Assembly (NCBI GenBank): GCA_003141245.1
Contig: PLLE01000043.1
Location: 1 to 36,541 of the forward strand
DNA length: 36,541 nt
Reading direction: 5' to 3'
From: Chloroflexota bacterium
GTDB taxonomy: Bacteria > Chloroflexota > Limnocylindria > Limnocylindrales > CSP1-4
A model generated the notes under the pieces. It saw only the letters and a list, made by a program, of their open reading frames with translations. It made no database searches and was not told the origin of the DNA. Of the stretch, positions 19,097 through 28,837 are shown one piece after another. The first letter of the stretch is position 1, and each line of letters opens with the position of its first letter. The position numbers and the translations under genes are program-made.

Positions 19097-19474
19097 TCAG
19101 CCCTCGCGCGTCAGGTCCTGATAGGCGGCCTGATCGAGCAGACCGTCGAGCTGGCTCTTGTCGACGATGCGGATGCGGAGCATCCAGCCCTGCCCGAAGG
19201 GATCGCCGTTGACGAGCTCGGGGCGGGCGCCCAGCTCGGCGTTGGTCTCGACGACTTCGCCCGAGATCGGGGCGAATAGATCGCTCACGGCCTTGACCGA
19301 CTCGATGACGCCGACCGCAGCGAACTGCGTCAGCACCCGGCCGATCTCGGGCAGCTCCACGAAGACGATGTCGCCGAGCTGATGGGCGGCGTAGTCGGTG
19401 ATGCCGACGATTGCCAGATCCCCTTCGATCCGGACCCATTCGTGCTCCTTGGTGTAGCGCAGATCCTCGGCCAC
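19097..19474 (-). CDS. gcvH: Glycine cleavage system H protein
   Basis: Lipoyl carrier that shuttles the aminomethyl group between the P, T and L proteins. The 125-residue length is normal. It starts (M)[13 protein letters not shown], and the lipoylated lysine is Lys61 in [15 protein letters not shown]. The GTG at 19472-19474 has GGAG(GC) about six nt upstream. The reading frame is open much further upstream, over gcvT, but that stretch is not gcvH-like. No lipoate ligase, lipoate synthase or L-protein gene is in the window. Confidence 0.96.
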   Translation of the reverse strand: MAEDLRYTKEHEWVRIEGDLAIVGITDYAAHQLGDIVFVELPEIGRVLTQFAAVGVIESVKAVSDLFAPISGEVVETNAELGARPELVNGDPFGQGWMLRIRIVDKSQLDGLLDQAAYQDLTREG

Positions 19475-19572
19475 CTTCGCCTCCGCTTCCTGTGATGCCT
19501 CGACCGGTTCGCTTGGCCGCTGGTCCGATGCGCCGGGCCGCGCCCGCGGCGTCGCCGCCGTCCCAGAGCGGC

Positions 19573-20685
19573 TCAGGTCGCTCGGCGGTAGAACGGCAGA
19601 ACCACGACCTCCGCCGGGACGCGTTGGTCTCGGATTCCGACCTCCAGTATCGTACCGGGCTCCGCTTCGGAAGGCGCTGCGTAGCCCATTGCGATCGGCT
19701 CGCCGAGCGTCGGCGAGAGTGTCCCGCTCGTGATCGCGCCGGTCCGACAACCGCCGGCGAAGAGCTCGTAGCCGTGGCGGGCGATCCCGCGCCCCCGAAC
19801 GGCCAGGCCCACCAGCTTCTTGCGCGGGCCGTCCGCCAGGGCCCTCTCGAGGGCCGCCCGGCCGACGAAGTCGCCTTCCTTGCCGAGCTTGACCACTCGG
19901 CCCAGGCCCGCCTCGTAAGGCGTGGTGTCGGGGCCCAGCTCGTTGCCGTAGAGAGGCATCCCGGCCTCCAGGCGCAGGGTGTCGCGGGCGCCAAGGCCGA
20001 TCGGTACCACTTCGGCCGAACGACCGGCCTCCATCAACGCATCCCAGACGCGTCCCGCGGCGGCGACGTCGACGAAGACCTCGAAGCCGTCCTCGCCGGT
20101 GTAGCCGGTCCGGGCCACGAGCGCCGGCACGCCGGCCACGGAGCCCTCGGCGATCGCGTAGTAGTGCAGATCCGCGATGGCCACGTCGGTGAGCGGCGTC
20201 AGTACCTGCAGCGACGCTGGCCCCTGGATGGCCACGAGCGCGGTCGCCAGGGAGCGGTCGTCGAGGACAACCCTGAATCCCGCGAAGCGTTCGACCAGAG
20301 CGTCGCTCACGGCGGCCGCGTTGGAGGCGTTGGCGACGACCATGAACCGCTCCTCGGCCAGGCGGTAGACGATCAGATCGTCCAGCACCCCTCCTTCGGG
20401 GAAGCAGATCATCGAGTAATGGGCCCGCCCCACTTTGAGCGACGCGGGATCCGTGACGAGGGCGTAGCCCAGGGCCTTGGCCGCGTCGGCGCCGTCGACG
20501 TACAACTCGCCCATGTGCGATAGGTCGAAGAGCCCGGCACGTGTCCGAACGGCCCTGTGCTCTTCGAGAATCCCAGCGTACTGGACGGGCATCAGCCAGC
20601 CGGCAAACTCAACCATCCGGGCGCCAAGCGCCTGGTGGCGATCGGCCAGCGGCGTCGCGATCGGCGGCACGTGAGCCTGGGCCAT
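19573..20685 (-). CDS. gcvT: Aminomethyltransferase (glycine cleavage T protein)
   Basis: Transfers the methylene group from aminomethyl-lipoyl-GcvH to tetrahydrofolate, releasing ammonia. The 370-residue protein shows VEFAGWLMPVQYAGILEEHR, GLFDLSHMGEL, RTGYTGEDGFEVF and LGARDTLRLEAGMPLYGNEL, all landmarks of the family. The ATG at 20683-20685 has GGAGG upstream. It is the first gcv gene and follows the NUDIX gene by 59 bp. I looked for a glycine riboswitch in that gap and upstream and saw none. Confidence 0.96.
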   Translation of the reverse strand: MAQAHVPPIATPLADRHQALGARMVEFAGWLMPVQYAGILEEHRAVRTRAGLFDLSHMGELYVDGADAAKALGYALVTDPASLKVGRAHYSMICFPEGGVLDDLIVYRLAEERFMVVANASNAAAVSDALVERFAGFRVVLDDRSLATALVAIQGPASLQVLTPLTDVAIADLHYYAIAEGSVAGVPALVARTGYTGEDGFEVFVDVAAAGRVWDALMEAGRSAEVVPIGLGARDTLRLEAGMPLYGNELGPDTTPYEAGLGRVVKLGKEGDFVGRAALERALADGPRKKLVGLAVRGRGIARHGYELFAGGCRTGAITSGTLSPTLGEPIAMGYAAPSEAEPGTILEVGIRDQRVPAEVVVLPFYRRAT

Positions 20686-20744
20686 CTAGATCAACCTCCG
20701 GTCATGTGGAGTCCATTCGAGGCGCCCTCCAGGCGGGGCAGCCT

Positions 20745-21200
20745 CTAGCTCGGGGCGCTCCGCAGCTCCGGCAGCCGTCCCGCCGCCAGGCCGACGAGCG
20801 AACGTTCCGTCTCGAACGAAAGGAGTGCCGGGGCGTCCTGGAAGCTGATCCATTTGACCTCTTCGAACTCGTGATCGTGATCTTCCAGTCTGCCACCGAC
20901 CGGCTCCATCAAGAAGTAGTGGACCGTCTTGTGGATCCTCGTTCCACGCTGCACGAAGGTGTATTTGATGGCGTCCAGGGGCGAGACGATCCTCACTCTG
21001 AGGCCGGTCTCCTCCCCCACTTCGCGCACGGCCGTCTGCTCGAGGGTCTCGCCCGAGATCGGGGTTCCCTTGGGGAGCGTCCACACGGCGCCGTCATGCT
21101 CGCGCCGGCGACGGCCGGCGACGAACTGCGGAACCGCGTCCTGGAAGCGAATTACGATGCCGCCAGCGGAAGTCGCGGTGGCGGCAGTCAGCCTCGCCAC
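20745..21200 (-). CDS. NUDIX hydrolase
   Basis: Pyrophosphohydrolase of the NUDIX superfamily with the full box G-x5-E-x7-R-E-x2-E-E-x-G-L (GTPISGETLEQTAVREVGEE, about residues 45-67). The protein of about 151 residues has the usual TLPKG strand before the box and VHYFLMEPVGG after it. The substrate is not predictable. The start is uncertain. The GTG at 21198-21200 leaves a compact domain but lacks a good Shine-Dalgarno sequence. The frame is open to 21458, but the added residues are low-complexity and Arg/Pro-rich. It lies directly upstream of gcvT in the same direction. Confidence 0.85.
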   Translation of the reverse strand: MARLTAATATSAGGIVIRFQDAVPQFVAGRRRREHDGAVWTLPKGTPISGETLEQTAVREVGEETGLRVRIVSPLDAIKYTFVQRGTRIHKTVHYFLMEPVGGRLEDHDHEFEEVKWISFQDAPALLSFETERSLVGLAAGRLPELRSAPS

Positions 21201-21502
21201 GGGGCCGGCGCGAGGCTCGATCGACGATCCGCCCGCGGCCGGCCAAAGCCGTCCCAGCAGATCGTGATGGAGGGGCGGACGACACCACTGCGGGGGGCAC
21301 TCTGGCGGGTCGTAGTTACGGGACGCCAGCCGCTGAGATGCAGACCGCCGCGCGACGGGCGCAGGATCGTCACGCGAGTCGCCGCGCGCTGGAAGGTGAG
21401 GCTGGCGTGCAGCCCAAGACGACGCTCCCGCTCGCGCCCGGCGGGCAGGACGAAGCACGCAGCGGGCCGAGCCGCATACTTAGCCGCGATGCTGTGCTGC
21501 AT
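21188..21502 (-). CDS. Possible small hypothetical protein at the head of the NUDIX-gcv transcript
   Basis: A 104-residue frame from ATG 21500-21502 to a TGA at 21188-21190, overlapping the proposed NUDIX start by 13 nt. I recognise no family. The sequence is Arg/Ala/Pro-rich with one Trp-Asp-Gly-Phe stretch near the end. In its favour are a -35/-10 pair with the -10 ending seven nt before the ATG (the leaderless spacing seen elsewhere in the window) and a high GC third position. Against it are low complexity and the generally high GC. It may instead be the 5' untranslated region or N-terminal extension of the NUDIX gene. Confidence 0.3.
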   Translation of the reverse strand: MQHSIAAKYAARPAACFVLPAGRERERRLGLHASLTFQRAATRVTILRPSRGGLHLSGWRPVTTTRQSAPRSGVVRPSITICWDGFGRPRADRRSSLAPAPWRG

Positions 21503-21509
21503 GGCGTCA

Positions 21510-21537
21510 ATCGTACCCGGTCAGGCAGGCTTTGCAA
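21510..21537 (-). promoter_or_regulatory. Putative promoter of the NUDIX-gcv operon
   Basis: On the minus strand TTGCAA (21532-21537) and TACGAT (21510-21515) are 16 bp apart. The -10 ends seven nt before the ATG at 21502. The pair straddles the DUF2520 stop codon at 21521-21523. It would allow the NUDIX and gcv genes to be transcribed independently of the upstream gene. Confidence 0.45.
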
Positions 21538-22585
21538 GCGCGGCCCGGACACGTTCGAGCTGCTCCGGTGACAGGGTGCGCCGCTCCTCGGCAAGCCTAA
21601 GCTCCCTTCTCGCGGCGGCGAGGTACAGCTCCACGGCGTCGGGGGAGAGACGACGCATGGCCTCCAGGTGTGCCTCGACTGTACCGGCGTCGCCCCTGGC
21701 GATGGGTCCGGTGAGAGCGGCGTTCACGCCGCCCGCCCGTGCGTTGGCAAGGGTCTGCTCCATGAGGCGGCCGTACACGGCGAGCGAGCCGCGCTCGTCC
21801 ATCCCCGCCGCGGCGCCGAGCGTGACGACGGCGTCAAGCAGGGCGACGAGACCGCCCGAAGCGAGCACGGCGGCGGCGTGGTAGGCAGGCTTGGTGCCGC
21901 GCGGCAGCCGAACCGGGACCGCGCCCAGTGCCTCGGCCAGATCGGCGAGCAGCACCATCAGCCGATCGTCGCCCTCGAGGGCGATCGTCGCGCCCTTGAT
22001 CGCCTCGACCGAGCGCTCAACGTCCAAGGTGAACGAGACGAGCGGATGGAAGGCTCCGATCTGGCTCCCGGCGGCGAGGGCGGGCCCGAGGACCTCGGCG
22101 CCGAGCAAGCCGCTGGTATGAACCATCGCCTGGCCGCTGTAGAGGCGCATCGAATCCACGACCTCCGCGATAGCGTCGTCCGCCACGGCGAGGATCGCCA
22201 GCTCCACTTCGTCGAGGATCGCGGCCGGCTCCACGAAAGCGCGGGCGTCCGGGACGAGGGCACGGAAACGATCGCGCCGGCTCGCATCGCGGCTGGCGAC
22301 GGCGGCAACCGGCCAACCCGCCCGGCTGATCGCCACTCCCAGGGCGGTCCCAACGGGTCCCGCCCCGACGATGCCGACGGTCGGCGCGCCCTTGGTGCCG
22401 CGGTGGTGCGGATGCGGATCGAGGTGAGCGTGGATCTCGTCGCCGTGACGGTGACGGCCGACCTCCCCACCCATCGTGGGTGGCCCCGGGCGGCGGTTCG
22501 TGCTCGGGCCGACGGCGTCGCCGCCATGCCCCGCGGTCTTGCCCCGCCCCGGGCCTCGGCTTCCATCGTCGTTCCAGAGCTTCAC
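21521..22585 (-). CDS. Rossmann-fold / DUF2520 protein with a His-rich N-terminus
   Basis: The 354-residue protein has a dinucleotide-binding motif TVGIVGAGPVGTALG at about residues 69-83, an NADP-reductase-like domain and a C-terminal DUF2520 helical region (GTKPAYHAAAVLASGGLVAL). The family resembles F420/NADP or ketopantoate-type reductases, but its reaction is not established. Its first 65 residues are unusual: Gly/Pro-rich with eight histidines within residues 45-61 (RHRHGDEIHAHLDPHPHHRG). They are nevertheless supported by an AGGAG six nt upstream of the GTG start at 22583-22585. A shorter start near residue 64 has no such support. It is divergent from acnA. Confidence 0.85.
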   Translation of the reverse strand: MKLWNDDGSRGPGRGKTAGHGGDAVGPSTNRRPGPPTMGGEVGRHRHGDEIHAHLDPHPHHRGTKGAPTVGIVGAGPVGTALGVAISRAGWPVAAVASRDASRRDRFRALVPDARAFVEPAAILDEVELAILAVADDAIAEVVDSMRLYSGQAMVHTSGLLGAEVLGPALAAGSQIGAFHPLVSFTLDVERSVEAIKGATIALEGDDRLMVLLADLAEALGAVPVRLPRGTKPAYHAAAVLASGGLVALLDAVVTLGAAAGMDERGSLAVYGRLMEQTLANARAGGVNAALTGPIARGDAGTVEAHLEAMRRLSPDAVELYLAAARRELRLAEERRTLSPEQLERVRAALAKPA

Positions 22586-22769
22586 GCGGCACTCCTCCCC
22601 ATCCGCGGACTCGCGGTATCCTTGCGCCGGACCTGCACATGGCGGCGGGTCGCGGCGACGTCGCGTCTAAACGCGGCGGGACGGCGGCTGCCGGGCCGAG
22701 TGTAGCGCGTCCCTGGCGGCCGAGGCGCACCCCCGCCGGGGCCTGGCGATCAATCTCGAAGGAGCTGTC

Positions 22770-25544
<2,775 letters not shown>

Positions 25545-26000
25545 TGAGGGGGCGCAGGCGAGGCGTCGGGGGAATGGTGGGCCCGCTGGCGAGGTCAGCG
25601 CGTCAGAAAGCGCATCTCGCGCATTTCGGTAGGAGCGTCGGCTCGGGTGCGCGTAAGCAGATACACGTTGGACGCGTCCGCTCGGCCGCGACCCGGGCGC
25701 ACGTCAGAACCGCATCGTCAGGCGCGCAACTCCGACCTGGACTCACTCGAGACGACTGATCCGTACCGATTCTACGCCACCGGACGCGCAGCTTCGACAA
25801 CCGAAGGCATGCAAGCCAACTGAATCGCTCGACGTGCATCTGTGGACGCGCACGTGAACCATACTCGGGGCGGAGCCAGTGCTATCTCGGGGCAAGGAGG
25901 ACGCACTTCGCCCGCAGCCGCGCCGCGACAAGCGCGCCACGCCAAGCGCGCCGCGACAAGCGCGCCACGACGATCCCGCCGCACATCGACCGAGGCAACC
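25545..26000. other. Intergenic region between acnA and the YciI-like gene
   Basis: About 455 bp with no convincing gene on either strand. The only structure I see is a GC-rich direct repeat near the right end (25921-25976). An in-frame extension of the next gene back to 25842 is Arg/Ala-rich and unlike its family. Confidence 0.5.
25921..25976. repeat. 28-bp direct repeat, two copies
   Basis: Two adjacent 28-bp units (25921-25948 and 25949-25976) share their first 21 bases and contain a shorter internal caagcgcgcc repeat. They lie 25-80 bp upstream of the YciI-like start codon. Confidence 0.8.
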
Positions 26001-26300
26001 ATGGCCGAATGGATCTACTTCCTGCACACCCCGCGCGAGGACTTTGCCGCCACCATGACGCCCGAGGAAGAGCGCGTCTGGGGCCTCCACCTCGAGCGCC
26101 TCAAGCGAATGCTCGCGGAGGGCACACTGATCATGGCCGGCCCCACGCTGGGGCGCATCAACACCGGCATCGCAGTTTTCGAGGCGCCCGACGAGGCGGC
26201 GGCCCGCCGGATCACGGACGAGGATCCCACGATCACAAGCGGCTTTGCCACGGGCGAGCTGCGCGGCTTCAGGGCCTCGCTGTTGCGAGGTCGCGACTGA
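26001..26300 (+). CDS. YciI-like (YCII domain) protein
   Basis: The 99-residue protein resembles the YCII family of small ferredoxin-fold (dimeric alpha-beta barrel) proteins: MAEWIYFLHTPREDF, the helix VWGLHLERLKRMLAEG, MAGPTLGRINTGIAVFEAPD, and DEDPTITSGFATGELRGF near the end. The reaction is unknown in most members; a His-Asp pair is suggested as catalytic in some. The ATG at 26001 has GAGG six nt upstream. Its stop codon lies inside the first unit of a 22-bp tandem repeat. It is monocistronic on the plus strand and convergent with the ACT-domain gene. Confidence 0.85.
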   Translation: MAEWIYFLHTPREDFAATMTPEEERVWGLHLERLKRMLAEGTLIMAGPTLGRINTGIAVFEAPDEAAARRITDEDPTITSGFATGELRGFRASLLRGRD

Positions 26301-26353
26301 CGGACGGCGCGGTCGCGACTGACGGACGACGCGGCCGCGACTGACCGACAAGG
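26289..26353. repeat. 22-bp tandem repeat, about three copies, spanning the YciI-like stop
   Basis: Units at 26289-26310 and 26311-26332 differ by one base (ggtcgcgactgacggac core). A third, 26333 to about 26353, is degenerate. Each unit carries the CGCGACTGA that ends the YciI-like gene, so the array probably arose by slippage from its 3' end. Confidence 0.85.
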
Positions 26354-26431
26354 TTTCCAGGCCGACGACGCGACCAAGACACCGGAGACGCCGCTCGTCG
26401 GCTTTGAACCTTCCCGACCCGCCGGCCGCCG

Positions 26432-26866
26432 CTACTTGCCGAGCAGCTCCTCGCCGGCGAGGATGCGAACTCCCGCGGCCTTGAGAGCCGCAAGGGCGCG
26501 GTCCGGATCCTCGAAGCGGAAGATGATCGCCGCCTTGCCGCCGCGTGAGGCGGCCCCGAAGTCGTACATGTACTCGACCCCGAGCCCGGCCTCCTCGATC
26601 CTGGCCAGAACCTCGGCCAGGCCGCCCGGCCGGTTCTCGACCTCGACCGGCACGACCTCGGTCACCTTGACGACCATGCCCGCCTGCTCGAGCACCTGTC
26701 TGGCATGCTCGGGGTCGCGGACGATGAAGCGCAGGATGCCGAACTGGGCCGTGTCCGCGAGGGACATCGTCAGCAGATCGATGCCGGCGGCGGCGAGCAT
26801 CTCGCACGGCGCGCGCAGCTGTCCGGGGCGGTTCTCGAGGAAGAGCGAGAGTTGCTTGAGCTTCAT
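26432..26866 (-). CDS. Tandem ACT-domain protein
   Basis: The 144-residue protein is made of two ACT domains: KQLSLFLENRPGQLRAPCEM with IDLLTMSLADTAQFGILRFI, then VEVENRPGGLAEVLARIEE with VEYMYDFG. ACT domains bind amino acids and regulate enzymes. This stand-alone form is often next to paaK and iorAB, so a sensor role for aromatic amino acids is inferred. The ATG at 26864-26866 has GGGAGG upstream. It follows paaK by 51 bp in the same direction and probably closes that operon. Confidence 0.9.
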   Translation of the reverse strand: MKLKQLSLFLENRPGQLRAPCEMLAAAGIDLLTMSLADTAQFGILRFIVRDPEHARQVLEQAGMVVKVTEVVPVEVENRPGGLAEVLARIEEAGLGVEYMYDFGAASRGGKAAIIFRFEDPDRALAALKAAGVRILAGEELLGK

Positions 26867-26917
26867 GGAAGGCCTCCCTCGGCGGGGAATCGGCCCCGCC
26901 GTACGACCGTGGATGCG

Positions 26918-28240
26918 TCAGACGTTGCGGAGATCCGTGACCCGCTTGGCCTTGCCTTCGCTGCGAGCCAGCGAGCGCGGCTGAACCAGGGTCACCTTTA
27001 CGCGCAGGCCGAGGATGTTCTCGATCGAGGCCTCGAGCTGGTGCTGCAGGCTTTCGAGCTTGCGGATCTCGTCCGAGAAGACCTCCGAGGTGACCTCGAC
27101 CTTGACTTCCATCTGATCGAGGCCCTTCTCGCGCGTGAGAACGATCTGGTAGTGCGGCAGCGTGCCCTCGACCCGGAGCAAAGCCGTCTCCACCTGCGAC
27201 GGGAAGACGTTCACGCCGCGGATGATGACCATGTCGTCCGAGCGACGGCCGATGCGCCGGATGCGGCGCAGGGTGCGACCGCACGCGCACGGCTCCGAGA
27301 CCAGCGCCGTCACGTCGCGGGTTCGGTAGCGGATCATCGGCATCGCCTGCTTGGAGAGCGTGGTGAGCACCAGCTCGCCCTCCGCACCGTCCGGCAGCAC
27401 CTCGCCCGACTCCGGATCGATGATCTCCGGGTAGAAGTGGTCTTCGAAGATGTGGAGGCCACGCTGATCTCGGCACTCCACGCCGACTCCGGGGCCGATG
27501 ATCTCCGACAGTCCGTAGATGTCGTAGGCGCGGATGCCGCTTTCCTCCTGGATCCGCTCGCGCATCGAATCGCTCCACGGCTCGGCGCCGAAGACGCCGA
27601 CTCGCAGGCGCGAGAAGTCGATCTTCATCTCCTTGGCGGACTCGAGGAGGTGGAGGAAGTAGCTCGGCGTGCAGCACAGCGCGGTCACGCCGAAGTCCGC
27701 CATGACCATGAGCTGGCGCTCGGTGTTGCCGCCGCTGATCGGGATGACGGTCGCGCCCAGCGCCTCGGCGCCGTAGTGCGCTCCGAGGCCGCCGGTGAAC
27801 AGCCCGTAGCCGTACGCATTCTGGATGACGTCGCCGCGATGGAGTCCGCACGCGACGAAGCTGCGGACCATGACCTCGCTCCAAACGTCGAGGTCGGACT
27901 GGGTGTACGCGACGACGATCGGCTTACCGGTCGTGCCGGACGACGCGTGCAGGCGAACGATCTCCTCCATGGGGCTGGCGAAGAGACCGAACGGGTACGT
28001 GTCGCGCAGGTCCGTCTTGACGGTGAAGGGCAGCGATGCGATCTCCGTCAGCGAGCCGATCGAAGCGGGCTTGAGCCCTCGCTCCTCCAGACGCGAGCGG
28101 AAGAGCGGGACCCGCTCGTAGGCGCGCGTCACGACCGACTGGAGCCGCTGCAGCTGGATCCCCGCCAGCTGGGGGCGCGGCAGGTAGTCGGGCGCGCTGA
28201 TCGGGTGGAATCCGCCCGGCGGATCGTTCCAGGTGCTCAC
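26918..28240 (-). CDS. paaK: Phenylacetate-CoA ligase family protein
   Basis: AMP-forming ligase that activates phenylacetate or a related arylacetate to its CoA thioester. The 440-residue protein has the P-loop SSGTTGKP (100-107), the adenylation motif YDIYGLSEI, MIRYRTRDVTALV and the C-terminal catalytic region GRRSDDMVIIRGVNVFPSQ. Cysteines in EPCACGRTL are common in the family. The GTG start at 28238-28240 has GAGGAGG about five nt upstream. It lies 60 bp after iorB, consistent with handling arylacetates related to the arylpyruvates oxidised by IorAB. No phenylacetyl-CoA epoxidase genes are present, so complete aerobic phenylacetate degradation is not shown. Confidence 0.94.
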   Translation of the reverse strand: MSTWNDPPGGFHPISAPDYLPRPQLAGIQLQRLQSVVTRAYERVPLFRSRLEERGLKPASIGSLTEIASLPFTVKTDLRDTYPFGLFASPMEEIVRLHASSGTTGKPIVVAYTQSDLDVWSEVMVRSFVACGLHRGDVIQNAYGYGLFTGGLGAHYGAEALGATVIPISGGNTERQLMVMADFGVTALCCTPSYFLHLLESAKEMKIDFSRLRVGVFGAEPWSDSMRERIQEESGIRAYDIYGLSEIIGPGVGVECRDQRGLHIFEDHFYPEIIDPESGEVLPDGAEGELVLTTLSKQAMPMIRYRTRDVTALVSEPCACGRTLRRIRRIGRRSDDMVIIRGVNVFPSQVETALLRVEGTLPHYQIVLTREKGLDQMEVKVEVTSEVFSDEIRKLESLQHQLEASIENILGLRVKVTLVQPRSLARSEGKAKRVTDLRNV

Positions 28241-28300
28241 CGCGGCCTCCTCGCTGCAAACTGCGTGGGAATTCGCAGGGATTGCGACGGACGGCCCTGC

Positions 28301-28837
28301 TCAGCTGATTCTGCCCTGCCGGGCGACGAGGTTTCGGCCGAGTTCGAAGGCTTTCTCGTTCACCTCGTGCAGCCGTTCCGGCAGCGCCGCACGAATCGCG
28401 TCGAGGATCGCCGCGGTCGGGAGGTCGAGGTACCGGCTGAGCGCGCCCAACAGGGCGACGTTCAGACTGCGCTTGTTCGGCAGGGAAGCCTCGGGGACGA
28501 GGTCCGGCGAGAGCAACACGCCACCCGGTCGGAGCATCGTTCGCGCCACCTCGACCTCCGAAGGCGCGAGCACGACGAGGAAGTCCGCCTCTCCCCGGGG
28601 CACCATGGGCGACAGCACTCGCTGCCCGAAACGGACATCGGAGGTGACCGAGCCGCCGCGTTGGCTCATGCCGTGGATCTCGGCCTTCTTGACATCGAGG
28701 CCGGCTCGAAGGGCGGCGTCCGCGAGGATGTCGGAGGCCTTGAGGACGCCCTGGCCGCCGAGGCCCGCCAGGACGACGTTGGTGACGGCGGCTGTGGCCT
28801 TGCCCGAGCCCTTGTCGGCGCTCTTGCCCGCGCTCAT
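28301..28837 (-). CDS. iorB: Indolepyruvate ferredoxin oxidoreductase, beta subunit
   Basis: Gamma-type catalytic domain of 2-ketoacid:acceptor oxidoreductases, 178 residues. It starts with a Lys/Ser/Ala-rich tail and then NVVLAGLGGQGVLKASDIL, AEIHGMSQRGGSVTSDVRFG and PNKRSLNVALLGALS. It works with IorA to convert arylpyruvates (indolepyruvate, phenylpyruvate) to aryl-acetyl-CoA. It contains no cysteine at all, so it does not carry iron-sulfur clusters. The ATG at 28835-28837 overlaps the iorA stop as ATGA. Confidence 0.94.
   Translation of the reverse strand: MSAGKSADKGSGKATAAVTNVVLAGLGGQGVLKASDILADAALRAGLDVKKAEIHGMSQRGGSVTSDVRFGQRVLSPMVPRGEADFLVVLAPSEVEVARTMLRPGGVLLSPDLVPEASLPNKRSLNVALLGALSRYLDLPTAAILDAIRAALPERLHEVNEKAFELGRNLVARQGRIS

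Noticed and set aside
20686-21510. Glycine riboswitch upstream of the gcv genes
   Set aside because: I looked for the conserved purine-rich cores in the gcvT and NUDIX leaders and found none.
25743-27884. A 713-codon minus-strand frame overlapping paaK, the ACT gene and the YciI-like gene
   Set aside because: It is out of frame with paaK and the ACT gene and opposite the YciI-like gene, with an Arg/Gly-rich product. It is a composition artefact.
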